In this document: piece by piece, positions 26,356 through 35,642 of the stretch | Layout: each line of letters opens with the position of its first letter | How positions within the stretch are numbered: the first letter of the stretch is position 1 | DNA from: JBCCIM01 sp965263205 | GTDB lineage: Bacteria > Bacteroidota > Rhodothermia > Rhodothermales > JAHQVL01 | NCBI GenBank assembly: GCA_965263205.1 | Contig: CBDHHF010000009.1 | Location: forward strand, 62,001 to 126,000 | DNA length: 64,000 bases | Direction of reading: 5' to 3' | Notes under the pieces: model-generated | Told to the model about the DNA's origin: nothing | Database searches by the model: none | Seen by the model: the letters and a program-made list of their open reading frames with translations, nothing else | Made by a program: the position numbers and the translations under genes

Positions 26356-27359
26356 ATTTCACCTCCCAATTTTGAGAGTTTCGCCTGCCATGTTTTTGCC
26401 TGCTCAAACTGCCCCAGCCGTTCGTGTGCAGCAATGAGATTGCCAATGGCAGCGCGGTCGTCAGGGGCCCGGGTTAAGATCTGTTCGTTGACACCAATTA
26501 CCTTTTTGAAGTACTGTAGGCCGGCGTACGCTTCACTCAACGTTTTGAGGAGCTCAATGGGTGGCGACGGGACAGCAGCAAGCGTCTCAAGATGTGGCAC
26601 AGATGCTTCCAGTGCGCCCGTATTGAATAAGAAATAGGCATAATCACGCAAATCATCCTGCCCGGTGTTGAGGGCCAGCAACTGCTCAAAAATTTGTGTT
26701 GCCTGCTCATTTTCTTCCAGGTGCATGTGCGCATGTGCCAACCGGCGAAGCGCAGACGGATGCGCGGGATCAATTTTTAACGCCTCAAGCGCATAGTTGC
26801 GCGCTGATTCATAGTCCTGGTTGACAAAAGCGATATCCGACATGTTATGCCACGATTCAAAATCGTCGGGATCGAGCATCACTGCTTGGCGATAGGCCAG
26901 TGCAGCATCCGACAATTGCCCGGTTTGGGTTTTGGCGTAGCCAAGCAGGCGGTGCCCATCGTTGTATTCGGGTCGAATTTGCGTTGCGTAGGTGAGGTGC
27001 AATACAGCCGCCTCTGCATCTTTATTCTCAAAGGCATCCACGCCTTTTTGAAGATGCTCACGGTACGAGGACTCGAGTATAAATTGAATCGACTCGCTGA
27101 ATCGTGCGGTCTGCTGCTCGACCGTATCAAACGCCTGCCGGCCATCAGCAAACACGCGGTCTTTGAACAACATCCGGCCCAGCCAGTAGCGGGCTTCTGT
27201 GTTATCGGGGTTGCGCTGCAACTCAGTTTCCAGGTATTGCCGGGCAGACGCAGTATCCCCAACCCGGTCATAATAACTGACCTGACGTACCAGGGTACTT
27301 TCACATCCAGCCAGTACACCGACTGCCAGCAAAAGAAAAACGTATTGATGGGCTTTCAT
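26352..27359 (-). CDS. TPR-repeat lipoprotein, first gene of the motor cluster
   Basis: A 335-residue lipoprotein (leader FLLLAVGVLAGCESTL, lipobox LAGC). About eight TPR repeats follow, for example ARQYLETELQRNPDNTEARY, AVLHLTYATQIRPEYNDGHR, AALAYRQAVMLDPDDFESWH, ARNYALEALKIDPAHPSALR and ATQIFEQLLALNTGQDDLRD. The ATG at 27359 gives the leader; a longer in-frame reading adds about 33 residues without a leader. Its TGA overlaps the start of the FG-GAP protein gene, so both are translated together. It lies at the head of the nine-gene cluster and may scaffold the complex at a membrane. Confidence 0.86.
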   Translation of the reverse strand: MKAHQYVFLLLAVGVLAGCESTLVRQVSYYDRVGDTASARQYLETELQRNPDNTEARYWLGRMLFKDRVFADGRQAFDTVEQQTARFSESIQFILESSYREHLQKGVDAFENKDAEAAVLHLTYATQIRPEYNDGHRLLGYAKTQTGQLSDAALAYRQAVMLDPDDFESWHNMSDIAFVNQDYESARNYALEALKIDPAHPSALRRLAHAHMHLEENEQATQIFEQLLALNTGQDDLRDYAYFLFNTGALEASVPHLETLAAVPSPPIELLKTLSEAYAGLQYFKKVIGVNEQILTRAPDDRAAIGNLIAAHERLGQFEQAKTWQAKLSKLGGEM

Positions 27360-27785
27360 GCATGTCCGACTCAGGGTCGAACGAACAGAAGAGATGAACC
27401 GGTAATGCGCGACGGGGGGATGTGCATTACGCGTTTCACCAAGAGTGCTTTGAACCATGCCTCCTGTTTGAATTGAGGGTCGTGATCTAAACTGCGGCCG
27501 GAGTGGCCATTAGTTTCACTTGCCCAATGCCTTCCTCAAGAACTGTGCCGACACAATGGCTCTTTGTGGCGGGGTATTTGCCCAATTACTAATTATGCCG
27601 TTTCAAGCCGCTTTGGGGGACATTTTGTGCTAAAGCCGTCAATCGTGAGGGAAACTGTTTCACCGCACAGCATCCCCCAACACAAACCGTAGCGTCGAGA
27701 ATCTCGGACCTGTCTCGTATCGATTCACTTTTGCGACCGTTGACGCCGGGCGTATATCAAATCTTTGTAGAGCTAGAAAGCTGAT
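27360..27785. other. Divergent promoter region, no gene
   Basis: These 426 bases separate the start of the long minus-strand cluster from the HxlR regulator gene. I see no gene or strong repeat. Promoters for both directions should lie here, and the adjacent HxlR protein is the obvious candidate regulator of either unit, but I could not identify an operator. Confidence 0.45.
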
Positions 27786-28565
27786 ATGTCACAATTCAGT
27801 TATGGTCAGTACTGTCCGCTCGCGCACACGCTCGATACCCTTGGTGAGCGCTGGACCTTACTCATCATCCGGGAGCTTATGCATGGGCCCAGAACATACA
27901 AATTACTGTTACAAAACCTGCCAGACATGGGCGCTATCAAGTTGTCGCGCCGGCTTAGCAAACTGGAACGTGGTGGCATCATCCAGCGCGACATGCATGA
28001 GCCACGGGCTGCTGACGAACCCTATCGTTTAACGGCAAGAGGCGCGCAACTCGAACCGATCCTCGTTGCCCTTGCATCGTGGGGCCTGGAATCGTTTGAG
28101 CTTCCTTCTTCATACGAGGTCTACTCCCCGTTGTGGTCGCTCCTGGAATTGCGTGCCCGGTTCAAGCCGGCGCTGGCTCGTGAGCTCAACATGATGTTCG
28201 AATTGCGCATTGACAACGAATCGCACCACGTCGAAATCATCCAGGGTGAAATTAAAACGCACGCAGGACCAGCAAGGACACCGCTCTTCACAATTACCAC
28301 CGATGCAGCAAGCTTTATCATGATTCTGCGTGGTATGCTGCCGATCCGGGAGGCCATCCAAATTCGCCGGCTTGATATTGATGGAAGCCTCGCGGCGTTT
28401 TCTCGTACACTCGACATTTTTGGATTACGGGCACCTGTGCTGGAGGCACATGCACCGGTCACGGCGGAGCCGGCAAATCTGGAGCAGGACAATGCGGATA
28501 GCCCCGATGGCCCTACGGCTGCGCGTCCAGATGGACCTAAAATTGAAATGTATCCGGCCAGATAA
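27786..28565 (+). CDS. HxlR-family transcriptional regulator with C-terminal SCP2-like domain
   Basis: A 259-residue DNA-binding protein. The winged-helix HxlR domain (about 8-100) shows CPLAHTLDTLGERWTLLIIRE with the conserved N-terminal Cys, then GPRTYKLLLQNLPDMGAIKLSRRLSKLE and PYRLTARGAQLEPIL. The C-terminal half (about 115-235) resembles the sterol-carrier-like domain found in some two-domain HxlR proteins (FTITTDAASFIMILRGMLP, IDGSLAAFSRTLDIFG), which may bind a hydrophobic ligand. The tail (240-259) is low-complexity. It is followed after 98 nt by the HipA-like kinase gene in the same direction and is divergent from the motor cluster. Confidence 0.9.
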   Translation: MSQFSYGQYCPLAHTLDTLGERWTLLIIRELMHGPRTYKLLLQNLPDMGAIKLSRRLSKLERGGIIQRDMHEPRAADEPYRLTARGAQLEPILVALASWGLESFELPSSYEVYSPLWSLLELRARFKPALARELNMMFELRIDNESHHVEIIQGEIKTHAGPARTPLFTITTDAASFIMILRGMLPIREAIQIRRLDIDGSLAAFSRTLDIFGLRAPVLEAHAPVTAEPANLEQDNADSPDGPTAARPDGPKIEMYPAR

Positions 28566-28663
28566 TCGAGTAAATCAGCCCAAAAAAGAAACAGATCCGC
28601 GTTCCCTAACTAAAAGCATGCTACACCCACCGCTGGCAACCCATTATTCCAACTGCTTACAGG

Positions 28664-29440
28664 ATGAGAACCGTGCATGCAACCAGGTATGTGACCCCGC
28701 TTCGCGAAGGGGGATCACTGCCGGCTATTGTGGAAGCAGACGACGACGGCACATACGTCCTGAAATTCCGTGGCGCCGGCCAGGGGCCACGCGCGCTAAT
28801 CGCAGAATTGATCGCCGGAGAGCTTGCGCGGGCTGTAGGCTTGCCCGTCCCTGAACTTGTATATATCGAGCTCGACACGGAGCTTGCGCGGACAGAACCC
28901 GATCAGGAAATCCAGGACCTGATCCGGGCCAGCGATGGGCTCAACCTTGCCCTCGACTATTTGCCCGGCTCACTCACATTTGATCCCGTAGTCGACCAAC
29001 CAGGTAGCCATCTTGCATCAGAAATTGTGTGGTTTGATGCATTTGTGACCAATATCGATCGCACAGCCCGCAACACCAACATGCTGATGTGGCATAAACA
29101 ATTGTGGCTTATCGACCACGGCGCTGCGCTCTACTTTCACCATTCCTGGGACAACCACGAAGAACGCAGTAAAGATGCATTTCCGGCTATCAAAAACCAT
29201 GTATTGTTGCCCTATGCCTCAGATCTGGAGCATGCCGGCAAGCGTCTGAGCAGCAACCTGGATGGGCAAGTGTTCAGCGATATTGTCGCCAAAGTGCCAG
29301 ACGCCTGGTTGCGCGTCAATAGCCCGTTTCCTAATCTTGCAACGCATCGGGCCGCGTACGTGTCCTACTTGCAAAATCGCCTTTCGCCACCCGTTAACTT
29401 TCTAGAGGAGGCGATCCGTGCCCAAGCAAAATCTGTATGA
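28664..29440 (+). CDS. HipA-like single-domain kinase (HipA_2 type)
   Basis: A 258-residue protein that matches only the kinase core of HipA (normally about 440 aa). The nucleotide-binding part has TYVLKFRGAGQGPRAL with the Lys of the VLK motif, then LIAELIAGELARAVGLPVPE. The catalytic loop is WFDAFVTNIDRTARNTNML (Asp and Asn in the usual spacing) and the metal-binding motif is LIDHG, so the active site looks complete. HipA kinases phosphorylate glutamyl-tRNA synthetase or other targets; the target here is unknown. The 3' end overlaps the DUF3037 gene by 23 bp. No HipB-like antitoxin is adjacent. Confidence 0.83.
   Translation: MRTVHATRYVTPLREGGSLPAIVEADDDGTYVLKFRGAGQGPRALIAELIAGELARAVGLPVPELVYIELDTELARTEPDQEIQDLIRASDGLNLALDYLPGSLTFDPVVDQPGSHLASEIVWFDAFVTNIDRTARNTNMLMWHKQLWLIDHGAALYFHHSWDNHEERSKDAFPAIKNHVLLPYASDLEHAGKRLSSNLDGQVFSDIVAKVPDAWLRVNSPFPNLATHRAAYVSYLQNRLSPPVNFLEEAIRAQAKSV
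29405..29411 (+). promoter_or_regulatory. Strong ribosome binding site for the DUF3037 gene
   Basis: GAGGAGG, six bases before the GTG at 29418 and inside the 3' end of the kinase gene. It decides that the GTG is the start and shows that the overlapping gene has its own initiation. Confidence 0.75.
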
Positions 29441-29801
29441 TTATGCCATCATCCGGGTTATTCCCCGGGTGGAACGCGAAGAGTTTATCAATGCCGGCGT
29501 AATTTTATCGTGTAATGATAAGCGCTTCTTAAAAGCCGCCATCGCATTGGATCCTGAGAAATTGAAGGCGCTTGATCCGAATGTTGATCTGGAAATGGTG
29601 AATGCGCACCTCGAAGCCATCAAAAAAATCAGCGCCGGGACGCCTGATGCCGGCCCTATCGGCCAGTTGCACCGCCGCGAGCGATTCCACTGGCTTACAG
29701 CGCCTCGAAGCACCATGATCCAAACCTCCCCCGTCCACACCGGCCACTGCAACGACCCCGACGGAGCCCTGGAACGCCTCCTCGAAAAAATGGTCCGCTA
29801 G
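29418..29801 (+). CDS. DUF3037 protein, partner of the HipA-like kinase
   Basis: A 127-residue protein. YDYAIIRVIPRVEREEFINAGVILSC is the characteristic N-terminus of DUF3037, followed by IALDPEKLKALDP and a C-terminal SPVHTGHCNDPDGALERLLEKMV. Genes of this family are commonly found next to HipA-like kinases of the short type; from memory, the function of the pair has not been settled. The overlap with the kinase gene and the strong ribosome site point to a fixed stoichiometry and perhaps a complex. Toxin-antitoxin action is possible but not shown by the sequence. Confidence 0.85.
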   Translation: MPKQNLYDYAIIRVIPRVEREEFINAGVILSCNDKRFLKAAIALDPEKLKALDPNVDLEMVNAHLEAIKKISAGTPDAGPIGQLHRRERFHWLTAPRSTMIQTSPVHTGHCNDPDGALERLLEKMVR

Positions 29802-29853
29802 TAACGGGTAAAGAACCCGCAGCGTTCAACACAAACACATTGCATGCATTTGC

Positions 29854-30534
29854 CTAGTCATTGCTATCCTCAACAATGCCGTTTTTCCAGGCCCAGGCCG
29901 TGACTTCAGCACGCGTGTTGAGTTCGAGCTTCATGTAGATATTGCTGACATGCTTCTTCACGGTGCTCTCGGCAATGAACAACTCCTCGCCAATTTGCAT
30001 GTTATTAAAGCCTTTTGCAATAAGCTGGAGCACTTCGAGTTCGCGTCGACTTAACTGCTGCAACGAGCTATCTACCTTGCGGCTTGGTCCGCGTCGCTGC
30101 TTCATAAGCGCTGCAGCAACTTCACGGCTCAGCCAGCCTTCTTCACCTTTGGATACACCGCGCACAGCGGCAACGATGGTATCCAGCGACTCACTTTTTG
30201 TCAGGTAGCCGGCTACAGCCCCGCTTTCGAGAAGCTTGGTGATGTATTCAGGGTCTTCGTAGGCACTCAACACGAGTACGCGAATTGCCTCGCCATCGTC
30301 CTGAAGCTTGGTTGCCACTTCCAATCCCGTCATCTCTGGCATTTCCATATCCAGCACAAGCAGATGGGGCTGCAAGGCCTTGGCCAGCTTGAGGGCTTCC
30401 CGGCCATTGCTGGCTTCTCCGATAACCGTAATATCCTCTTCCTGCTCCAATCGGGCCCGCATGCCGGCACGTAACGGTGGGTGGTCGTCAGCCAGCAGCA
30501 CCTTGATCGGTGCAATCGCCTTTTCTGTGTACAT
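29854..30534 (-). CDS. NarL/FixJ-family response regulator (orphan)
   Basis: A 226-residue regulator. The receiver domain (about 10-128) has LLADDHPPLRAGM with the acidic pair, the phosphoacceptor Asp in LLVLDMEMPEMTG, and LTKSES with the Lys. The LuxR-type helix-turn-helix (about 155-220) shows LSRRELEVLQLIAKGFNNMQIGEEL and STVKKHVSNIYMKLELNTRAEV. No histidine kinase lies next to it; the only kinase in the window is the hybrid one near 1.2-3.7 kb, which is not of the NarX type. It is convergent with the DUF3037 gene. Confidence 0.93.
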   Translation of the reverse strand: MYTEKAIAPIKVLLADDHPPLRAGMRARLEQEEDITVIGEASNGREALKLAKALQPHLLVLDMEMPEMTGLEVATKLQDDGEAIRVLVLSAYEDPEYITKLLESGAVAGYLTKSESLDTIVAAVRGVSKGEEGWLSREVAAALMKQRRGPSRKVDSSLQQLSRRELEVLQLIAKGFNNMQIGEELFIAESTVKKHVSNIYMKLELNTRAEVTAWAWKNGIVEDSND

Positions 30535-30700
30535 AATTTATAAGTCTAGTCGCGCTGCCACCTAAGATACAAACTATTTGGCAGAACTCCTTTGTTTTGT
30601 GGGCTTTATGCATTGCTGCACGTTTACAACAGCGCCCCTGGTGGTACAGGGCCACTTTTATATCATGCGTAAAACCAGGATAAAACCCGACATGTACTGG

Positions 30701-30733
30701 AAAAACAAAGGCTATGCTCGCGGAGCACAGCCT
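30701..30733 (-). terminator. Intrinsic terminator of the S46 peptidase operon
   Basis: On the minus strand AGGCTGTGCTC pairs with GAGCATAGCCT across a three-base loop, with one mismatch in eleven, and is followed by TTTGTTTTT (30709-30701). It lies about 43 nt after the stop of the first S46 gene. Confidence 0.85.
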
Positions 30734-30775
30734 CTGTAAAATAATCAAAAGGATTGTCAGCACATCATCCGAGGG

Positions 30776-33079
30776 TTACTCTTCCATGGCTGCATCTGCT
30801 TCATCTTCAGTCTCAACAAATGTATTGCCTACCAATTCGAGTACAATGCGGTCAGCATCGTACATATCGTCGAGTACCTCTAAAATCCCTCGAGCATCCA
30901 CCGAAATAGCACGTGCGGTGTTATCGCGGTAGACATACTCATTGGGCAAAGACTCAACATTGCCATCGAAAATCAATCCGACAAGCTCCAGGTTGGCATT
31001 AACGAGGGGTGAACCGGAGTTGCCGCCCGTGATATCATTGGTAGATACAATGTTTAGCGGCGTTGATAAATCAAAGCCGGCAGGCCGATCACGCCAGCGT
31101 TCTGGCAAATCCCACTCGCTACCGGTACCATAGGTAAAGAAATGGTCGTACAGCCCATAGAACGTTGTTTTGTATGGGGCCTGCGTGCCATTGTAATTGT
31201 ACCCTTTGACAACGCCGTCAGACAATCGCAGCGAGAACGTAGCATCGGGAGGGATGTCCTCGCCGAGCACATCAAGCCTTGCGCGTGCAAGTCGTGCGCT
31301 CAGGTTCTCTTCGCGATCAGCAAAGCTGCCATTTTGCTGCCCCAACGTAAAGTAAAGCGGTCCCAACGCGTTAATAATGGGCACCGATGCATCTTTACTC
31401 GACAAATAACCACTGTCTAGCAGTGCATAAAACGAACTCGAGTCTGTCAGCGCCGTGCTGTCTACCAACGTCGCGGCCAGTTCTTCAGGTGTTTTTCCCT
31501 GCAGGATACCACGCAGCGTGGGGTCAGTTGGGCCTAGATATTTTTTGATTTCATTTAAACGCGCCAGCACAAAAGCTTTCTCTACATCATCAGGGAAGTC
31601 TTTAATTTCAGCAGCATCGTTTTTGATGCCATTCAGCGTTTCCTGTGGCGCACCACGCTGTTTAAGCAACGCATAAGCATACCCGTAGAGTGCACGGGTA
31701 AACACGCGAGAACCTATCGAGGTGCCAAAGTAGGTAAGTGCGCCCGACTGCCGTGCAGTCGCCTTTTTGGAGGACTGTACCGCACGCAATTCATTGAGCA
31801 CCATACCATATTTCTTTTTCAGACCGGTATCTGCATCAATGGCTGCAGCCAGATCTTTTTCAGCAGCGCCTTTACGGGCCATGAGGTACGGATCCTGCAA
31901 GCCTTCCAGTTGGCCGGCACTTGCCTTGATCGAGTTGGCGATGGAGAAATAGGTATTGCGCAATTCATCGATATCGTCATCGTCAGCATGTGCCTCGAGG
32001 TAGGCCTTGAGGATTTCAGAACGCGTTTCGAGGACTTCCAGCTGCTGCGGTAAGGCATAATCACGCTCATACTCGAGTTGGCTAACGGTATTGAGCCGGC
32101 TCGTCGAACCAGGATTCCCCACAACAAACACCACATCACCTTCACTCACACCCGCTTTACTCCAGGGAAAGAAGTATTCCGTCTCAAGCGGGGTGCCCTC
32201 GTAGTCATATACGCGAAAGAAGGTCATGTCGAGCGAATACCTTGGATAGGTGAAGTTGTCATCCTCCCCTCCAAATTTCCCAAGCTTCAGCTCAGGAGCT
32301 ACAACAAGCCGCACATCGTAATAGCGTTTAAACGTATATGCGGAGAACTTGCCGCCATTATAGAGTGAGATCACCTGCACTTGTAGCGTGGTATCACGTC
32401 CCTTCGCGTCGTTTGTCATGCTCCGCTCAAGCGACTCAATGCGGCGCTTGCGGGCATCAGCTTCCTCTTCATCATTCTGGAAATCGGGCACGCCGTCGGT
32501 CACGCGTTTGGTAACATCCTGAATGTCAATCAGTTGGTCAACGTAGAGGTCTTGCACGCGACGTTCTTCGTCGATAGAACGCGCATAAAAGCCACGATCA
32601 AGCAACGACTCACCCGGCCGGCTAACGTCTGTAATGCTCTCTCGGGCACAGTGATGGTTTGTCAGTACCAGGCCATTGGGCGACACAAATGATGCAGAGC
32701 AGTTATCACCAAAACGTAGCGCGCCACGACTCGCCAGCTCAAACCACTGATCGGTCAGGTCGAGATTGTAAGCTTCTTTGAAATAGGTCAGCGGCGGGTT
32801 GTCGAACGTCCACATTTTGCCGGCATCAAACGTACCGGTTGTCACGGTATCCAGCGGAGATACCGGGACGTCCGCACGGGTTTGCCGTTCGGTCACAACC
32901 TGGTCTTCAGCAGACTTCTTCGGCTTTTCTGTAATCACCGCGGTCTCGCTGGTTGTCGTAGCACACCCTGCAACAACCAGTAGTGCAGCGACAACCAAAA
33001 CCATGGATACGCGTTGCGGGAAACAGCCTTTGAGGCGTTGTGCCGCAACTGAAAATGAGTTAACCATCATATCTATCAT
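30776..33079 (-). CDS. S46 dipeptidyl peptidase (DPP7/DPP11 family), lipoprotein
   Basis: 767 residues. Removes dipeptides from peptide N-termini in the periplasm or at the cell surface. The leader ends in VVAGCATTT, a lipobox. The catalytic residues are visible: His in GLVLTNHHCARES, Asp in SLDMTFFRVYD, and Ser in ITGGNSGSPLV. By alignment to the known S46 enzymes, the residue 18 positions after the catalytic Ser is Gly (GLIFDGN); this is the DPP7-type residue (hydrophobic P1), whereas DPP11 has Arg there. Its gene is 27 nt after a paralogue and the pair forms an operon that ends at the terminator near 30.7 kb. The start may also be the ATG pair at 33067/33070. Confidence 0.92.
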   Translation of the reverse strand: MIDMMVNSFSVAAQRLKGCFPQRVSMVLVVAALLVVAGCATTTSETAVITEKPKKSAEDQVVTERQTRADVPVSPLDTVTTGTFDAGKMWTFDNPPLTYFKEAYNLDLTDQWFELASRGALRFGDNCSASFVSPNGLVLTNHHCARESITDVSRPGESLLDRGFYARSIDEERRVQDLYVDQLIDIQDVTKRVTDGVPDFQNDEEEADARKRRIESLERSMTNDAKGRDTTLQVQVISLYNGGKFSAYTFKRYYDVRLVVAPELKLGKFGGEDDNFTYPRYSLDMTFFRVYDYEGTPLETEYFFPWSKAGVSEGDVVFVVGNPGSTSRLNTVSQLEYERDYALPQQLEVLETRSEILKAYLEAHADDDDIDELRNTYFSIANSIKASAGQLEGLQDPYLMARKGAAEKDLAAAIDADTGLKKKYGMVLNELRAVQSSKKATARQSGALTYFGTSIGSRVFTRALYGYAYALLKQRGAPQETLNGIKNDAAEIKDFPDDVEKAFVLARLNEIKKYLGPTDPTLRGILQGKTPEELAATLVDSTALTDSSSFYALLDSGYLSSKDASVPIINALGPLYFTLGQQNGSFADREENLSARLARARLDVLGEDIPPDATFSLRLSDGVVKGYNYNGTQAPYKTTFYGLYDHFFTYGTGSEWDLPERWRDRPAGFDLSTPLNIVSTNDITGGNSGSPLVNANLELVGLIFDGNVESLPNEYVYRDNTARAISVDARGILEVLDDMYDADRIVLELVGNTFVETEDEADAAMEE

Positions 33080-33106
33080 TCAATATTAAAAATGGCAGAA
33101 ACCGGA

Positions 33107-35275
33107 TTACTGGCCGGCGCCTACCGCTGCATCGTCAGTAATCAATACATCATTGGCGAGTTCTTCAACGATGCGACCTGCTTCATACACGGCGTCGAGT
33201 GCTTCGAGCATACCACGCGAATCGACCGATATTGACCGCGCCCGATCAGGCAAATAAATGTAATTCCCGGACAGGCTCTCGATGTTACCATCAAAAATCA
33301 GCCCCACCAGTTCCAGGTCCTGGTTGACAATCGGCGAGCCCGAGTTACCGCCAATGATATCGTTGGTGGACACAAAGTTCACAGGAACTGAAAGATCGAG
33401 ATCGTCTGGCGGGGTCTGCCAGCGCTCAGGCAAATCCCATGCGCTGTCGCTGCCATACGAATGGTAATGATCATACAGACCATAAAAGCTTGTAAAGGGT
33501 GATGCATAGGTCCCGTTGTAGGGATAGCCCTGTACAATACCATCTGCAATTCTCAGCGAGAACGTAGCATCTGGTGGAATGTCGTTTTGGTATACCGCGT
33601 AGCGGGCACGGCCAATTTTGCTGGCAATCTCCCCTTGTTGCGCCCCCAAACCGGCAAAGGCACTCTGATAGGCTTGATACGGTTCGATAAAGCCGGCAAC
33701 AAGCGCTAAAGCCGGGTCAGATTCGTCCAGTGTGCCGGCATCGACGAGCGCAGTCAACTGTGCTTGTGTAGCCAAGCCTGAGGTTGTCACTATTTCTTCA
33801 GCGCGTTCCGCTGCAGATTTACCATTTAGCAAGGCGACAACCATCTCATTTTCTGCACCGTACGCATCAGCGATGGTTTGCAGGCGAGTTTTGAGGAATT
33901 GCAGGTCGAGGCCATCAGGCGTATCTGCTACCCCCAGCAACTGCTCTTTCAATGGCTCGAGTTGCTCCGCACTGCCGGCTGCTGCGCGATCAAGGTACGT
34001 TCTGGCCAATAACGCACGCCGCAATACCGCAGCCGAATACGCACCGCTTGTCAAAGCAAAAAAGGCAGCGTGGTCTTTATCGAATGCTTTCATTTCATGC
34101 TGAACAGCGGCCATGTCGTCAACAAGTGATCCATAATCGGCAGCCAGGGACTCATCTGCCTTTACAGCTGTTACAAATTGACGTTCTGCATCTTTTCTGC
34201 GCGCCATAATTACTGGATCCCGGAGCGCATCCAACTGGCCGCTATATGCTTTCTCGGCATTGAGCAACGAGAAGAGCTGATTGCGAACTGCGTTCTTTTC
34301 TGTCTCGGTACCTGCGGCCTCCTGGTAGTCTTTCAGTGCTTTGATGTGACTCTTGATAAATGCCAGCAGGTTTTTGTCGGTCATGTCCCGACGCCCTTCC
34401 AGTTGCGCAACCGTTTCGAGCCGGCTTGTACTGCCGGGATTGCCAATGACAAACACGGGTTCGCCGACCTGTGGACCATCCATACTCCACAAAAAGTAGT
34501 TTTCAGGCTCATACGGTGTGTCGTTGTCGTACACGCGGAAAAACGTCATATCAAGGGCATAGCGCGGGAAAGTAAAGTTATCCGCATCGCCACCGTAGTA
34601 GCCGAGTTGCAACTCAGGAGTAAACACGAGGCGGACGTCATCGTATCGTTTAAACGAATACGCTGCGTATTTACCGCCGTCGTAGAAGGGAATGATTTCT
34701 ACCACAAAGCCGGCGTCTTCACCACCCAGTTCTTCCAGCAACATCCCTGTAATGGCATCAATGGTATCCTGGCGCGCCTGGGCGCGTTCGGCATCGGTTT
34801 GCGCCAGCGCCTCAGCTTCCCGAACAGCACGGGTCACATCTTCGATAGCAACGAGTTGGTCAGCATAATAACCAGGAACGCGGCGTTCTTCTTCCAAAGA
34901 GGCCGCGTAGAATCCATCTTCCGTAAGTCGTTCGCCGGATGCAGAAACCTGGGTTACGGCATTACGGGCACAGTGGTGATTGGTGAGCACCAGCCCATAA
35001 CCTGAAACAAAGGAGGCTGAACATCCGGGAATGCGCAACGCACCAAGCCGGGCGGTATCAAACCAGGACTGCGATGGGCTAAAGCTGTAAGCTTCTGCAA
35101 AGTACTCAAACGGTGGGTGGTCGAAAGTCCACATTTTCCCGTTGTCAAACCGGCCGGCCTGCTCTGCTTGTTGGCTAAACGCGGGAGCCGGCGAAAAGGC
35201 AATCAACACCAGCAAACTAGCAAACGCGAGGCGCAATGTAGATTCAAAGAGTGGTTGTTCTTTTTGTTGTATCAT
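33107..35275 (-). CDS. S46 dipeptidyl peptidase (DPP7/DPP11 family), secreted paralogue
   Basis: 722 residues with an ordinary signal peptide (LAFASLLVLIAFSPAPAFSQ) and no lipobox, so probably periplasmic, unlike its lipoprotein neighbour. The catalytic His (VLTNHHCARNA), Asp (ALDMTFFRVYD) and Ser (IGGNSGSPIV) are all present. GLIFDGN again gives Gly at the S1-specificity position, the DPP7 type. The two paralogues agree along their length (KMWTFD.PP..YF.EAY, IPPDATFSLR, YNGT...TFYGLYDH) and come from a tandem duplication. This is the first gene of the pair. Confidence 0.92.
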   Translation of the reverse strand: MIQQKEQPLFESTLRLAFASLLVLIAFSPAPAFSQQAEQAGRFDNGKMWTFDHPPFEYFAEAYSFSPSQSWFDTARLGALRIPGCSASFVSGYGLVLTNHHCARNAVTQVSASGERLTEDGFYAASLEEERRVPGYYADQLVAIEDVTRAVREAEALAQTDAERAQARQDTIDAITGMLLEELGGEDAGFVVEIIPFYDGGKYAAYSFKRYDDVRLVFTPELQLGYYGGDADNFTFPRYALDMTFFRVYDNDTPYEPENYFLWSMDGPQVGEPVFVIGNPGSTSRLETVAQLEGRRDMTDKNLLAFIKSHIKALKDYQEAAGTETEKNAVRNQLFSLLNAEKAYSGQLDALRDPVIMARRKDAERQFVTAVKADESLAADYGSLVDDMAAVQHEMKAFDKDHAAFFALTSGAYSAAVLRRALLARTYLDRAAAGSAEQLEPLKEQLLGVADTPDGLDLQFLKTRLQTIADAYGAENEMVVALLNGKSAAERAEEIVTTSGLATQAQLTALVDAGTLDESDPALALVAGFIEPYQAYQSAFAGLGAQQGEIASKIGRARYAVYQNDIPPDATFSLRIADGIVQGYPYNGTYASPFTSFYGLYDHYHSYGSDSAWDLPERWQTPPDDLDLSVPVNFVSTNDIIGGNSGSPIVNQDLELVGLIFDGNIESLSGNYIYLPDRARSISVDSRGMLEALDAVYEAGRIVEELANDVLITDDAAVGAGQ

Positions 35276-35488
35276 TTTTCTGGATTTTCAGTGCGGGTTC
35301 GTCTATCCATGATCAAATAACAGCCGAGCTTCACACCGTTCAATCTTATAGCAATCATCTAGCAATAAAAGCCTTCCCTTCCGGGAAGAAAGCGCAAACG
35401 TGCACCTGGGCGCACGCTGTCTTAAACGTTAAATTCAAGTTGTATACCGGAACACGAATACCGTAAATTCATATAGTTGGCATCATTT

Positions 35489-35574
35489 GCGAGAGTGGCG
35501 GAATTGGTAGACGCGCTAGATTTAGGATCTAGTTCCTTCTGGGAGTGGGGGTTCGAGTCCCCCCTTTCGCACCA
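35489..35574 (+). tRNA. tRNA-Leu (anticodon TAG)
   Basis: 86 nt with encoded CCA. Acceptor arms GCGAGAG and CTTTCGC pair with one G-U. The D arm has GCGGAATTGGTAGACGC, the anticodon stem CTAGA/TCTAG frames the loop TTTAGGA with TAG at 35523-35525, a long class II variable arm (TCCTTCTGGGAG) follows, and the T arm is GGGGGTTCGAGTCCCCC. It reads CUA and, with wobble, CUG leucine codons. Confidence 0.97.
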
Positions 35575-35642
35575 TCGCATACGATGTTATAGTGTCCGGG
35601 ATCCAGCATGGGTTACCGGACATTTTTTATGGATACAGCCCA

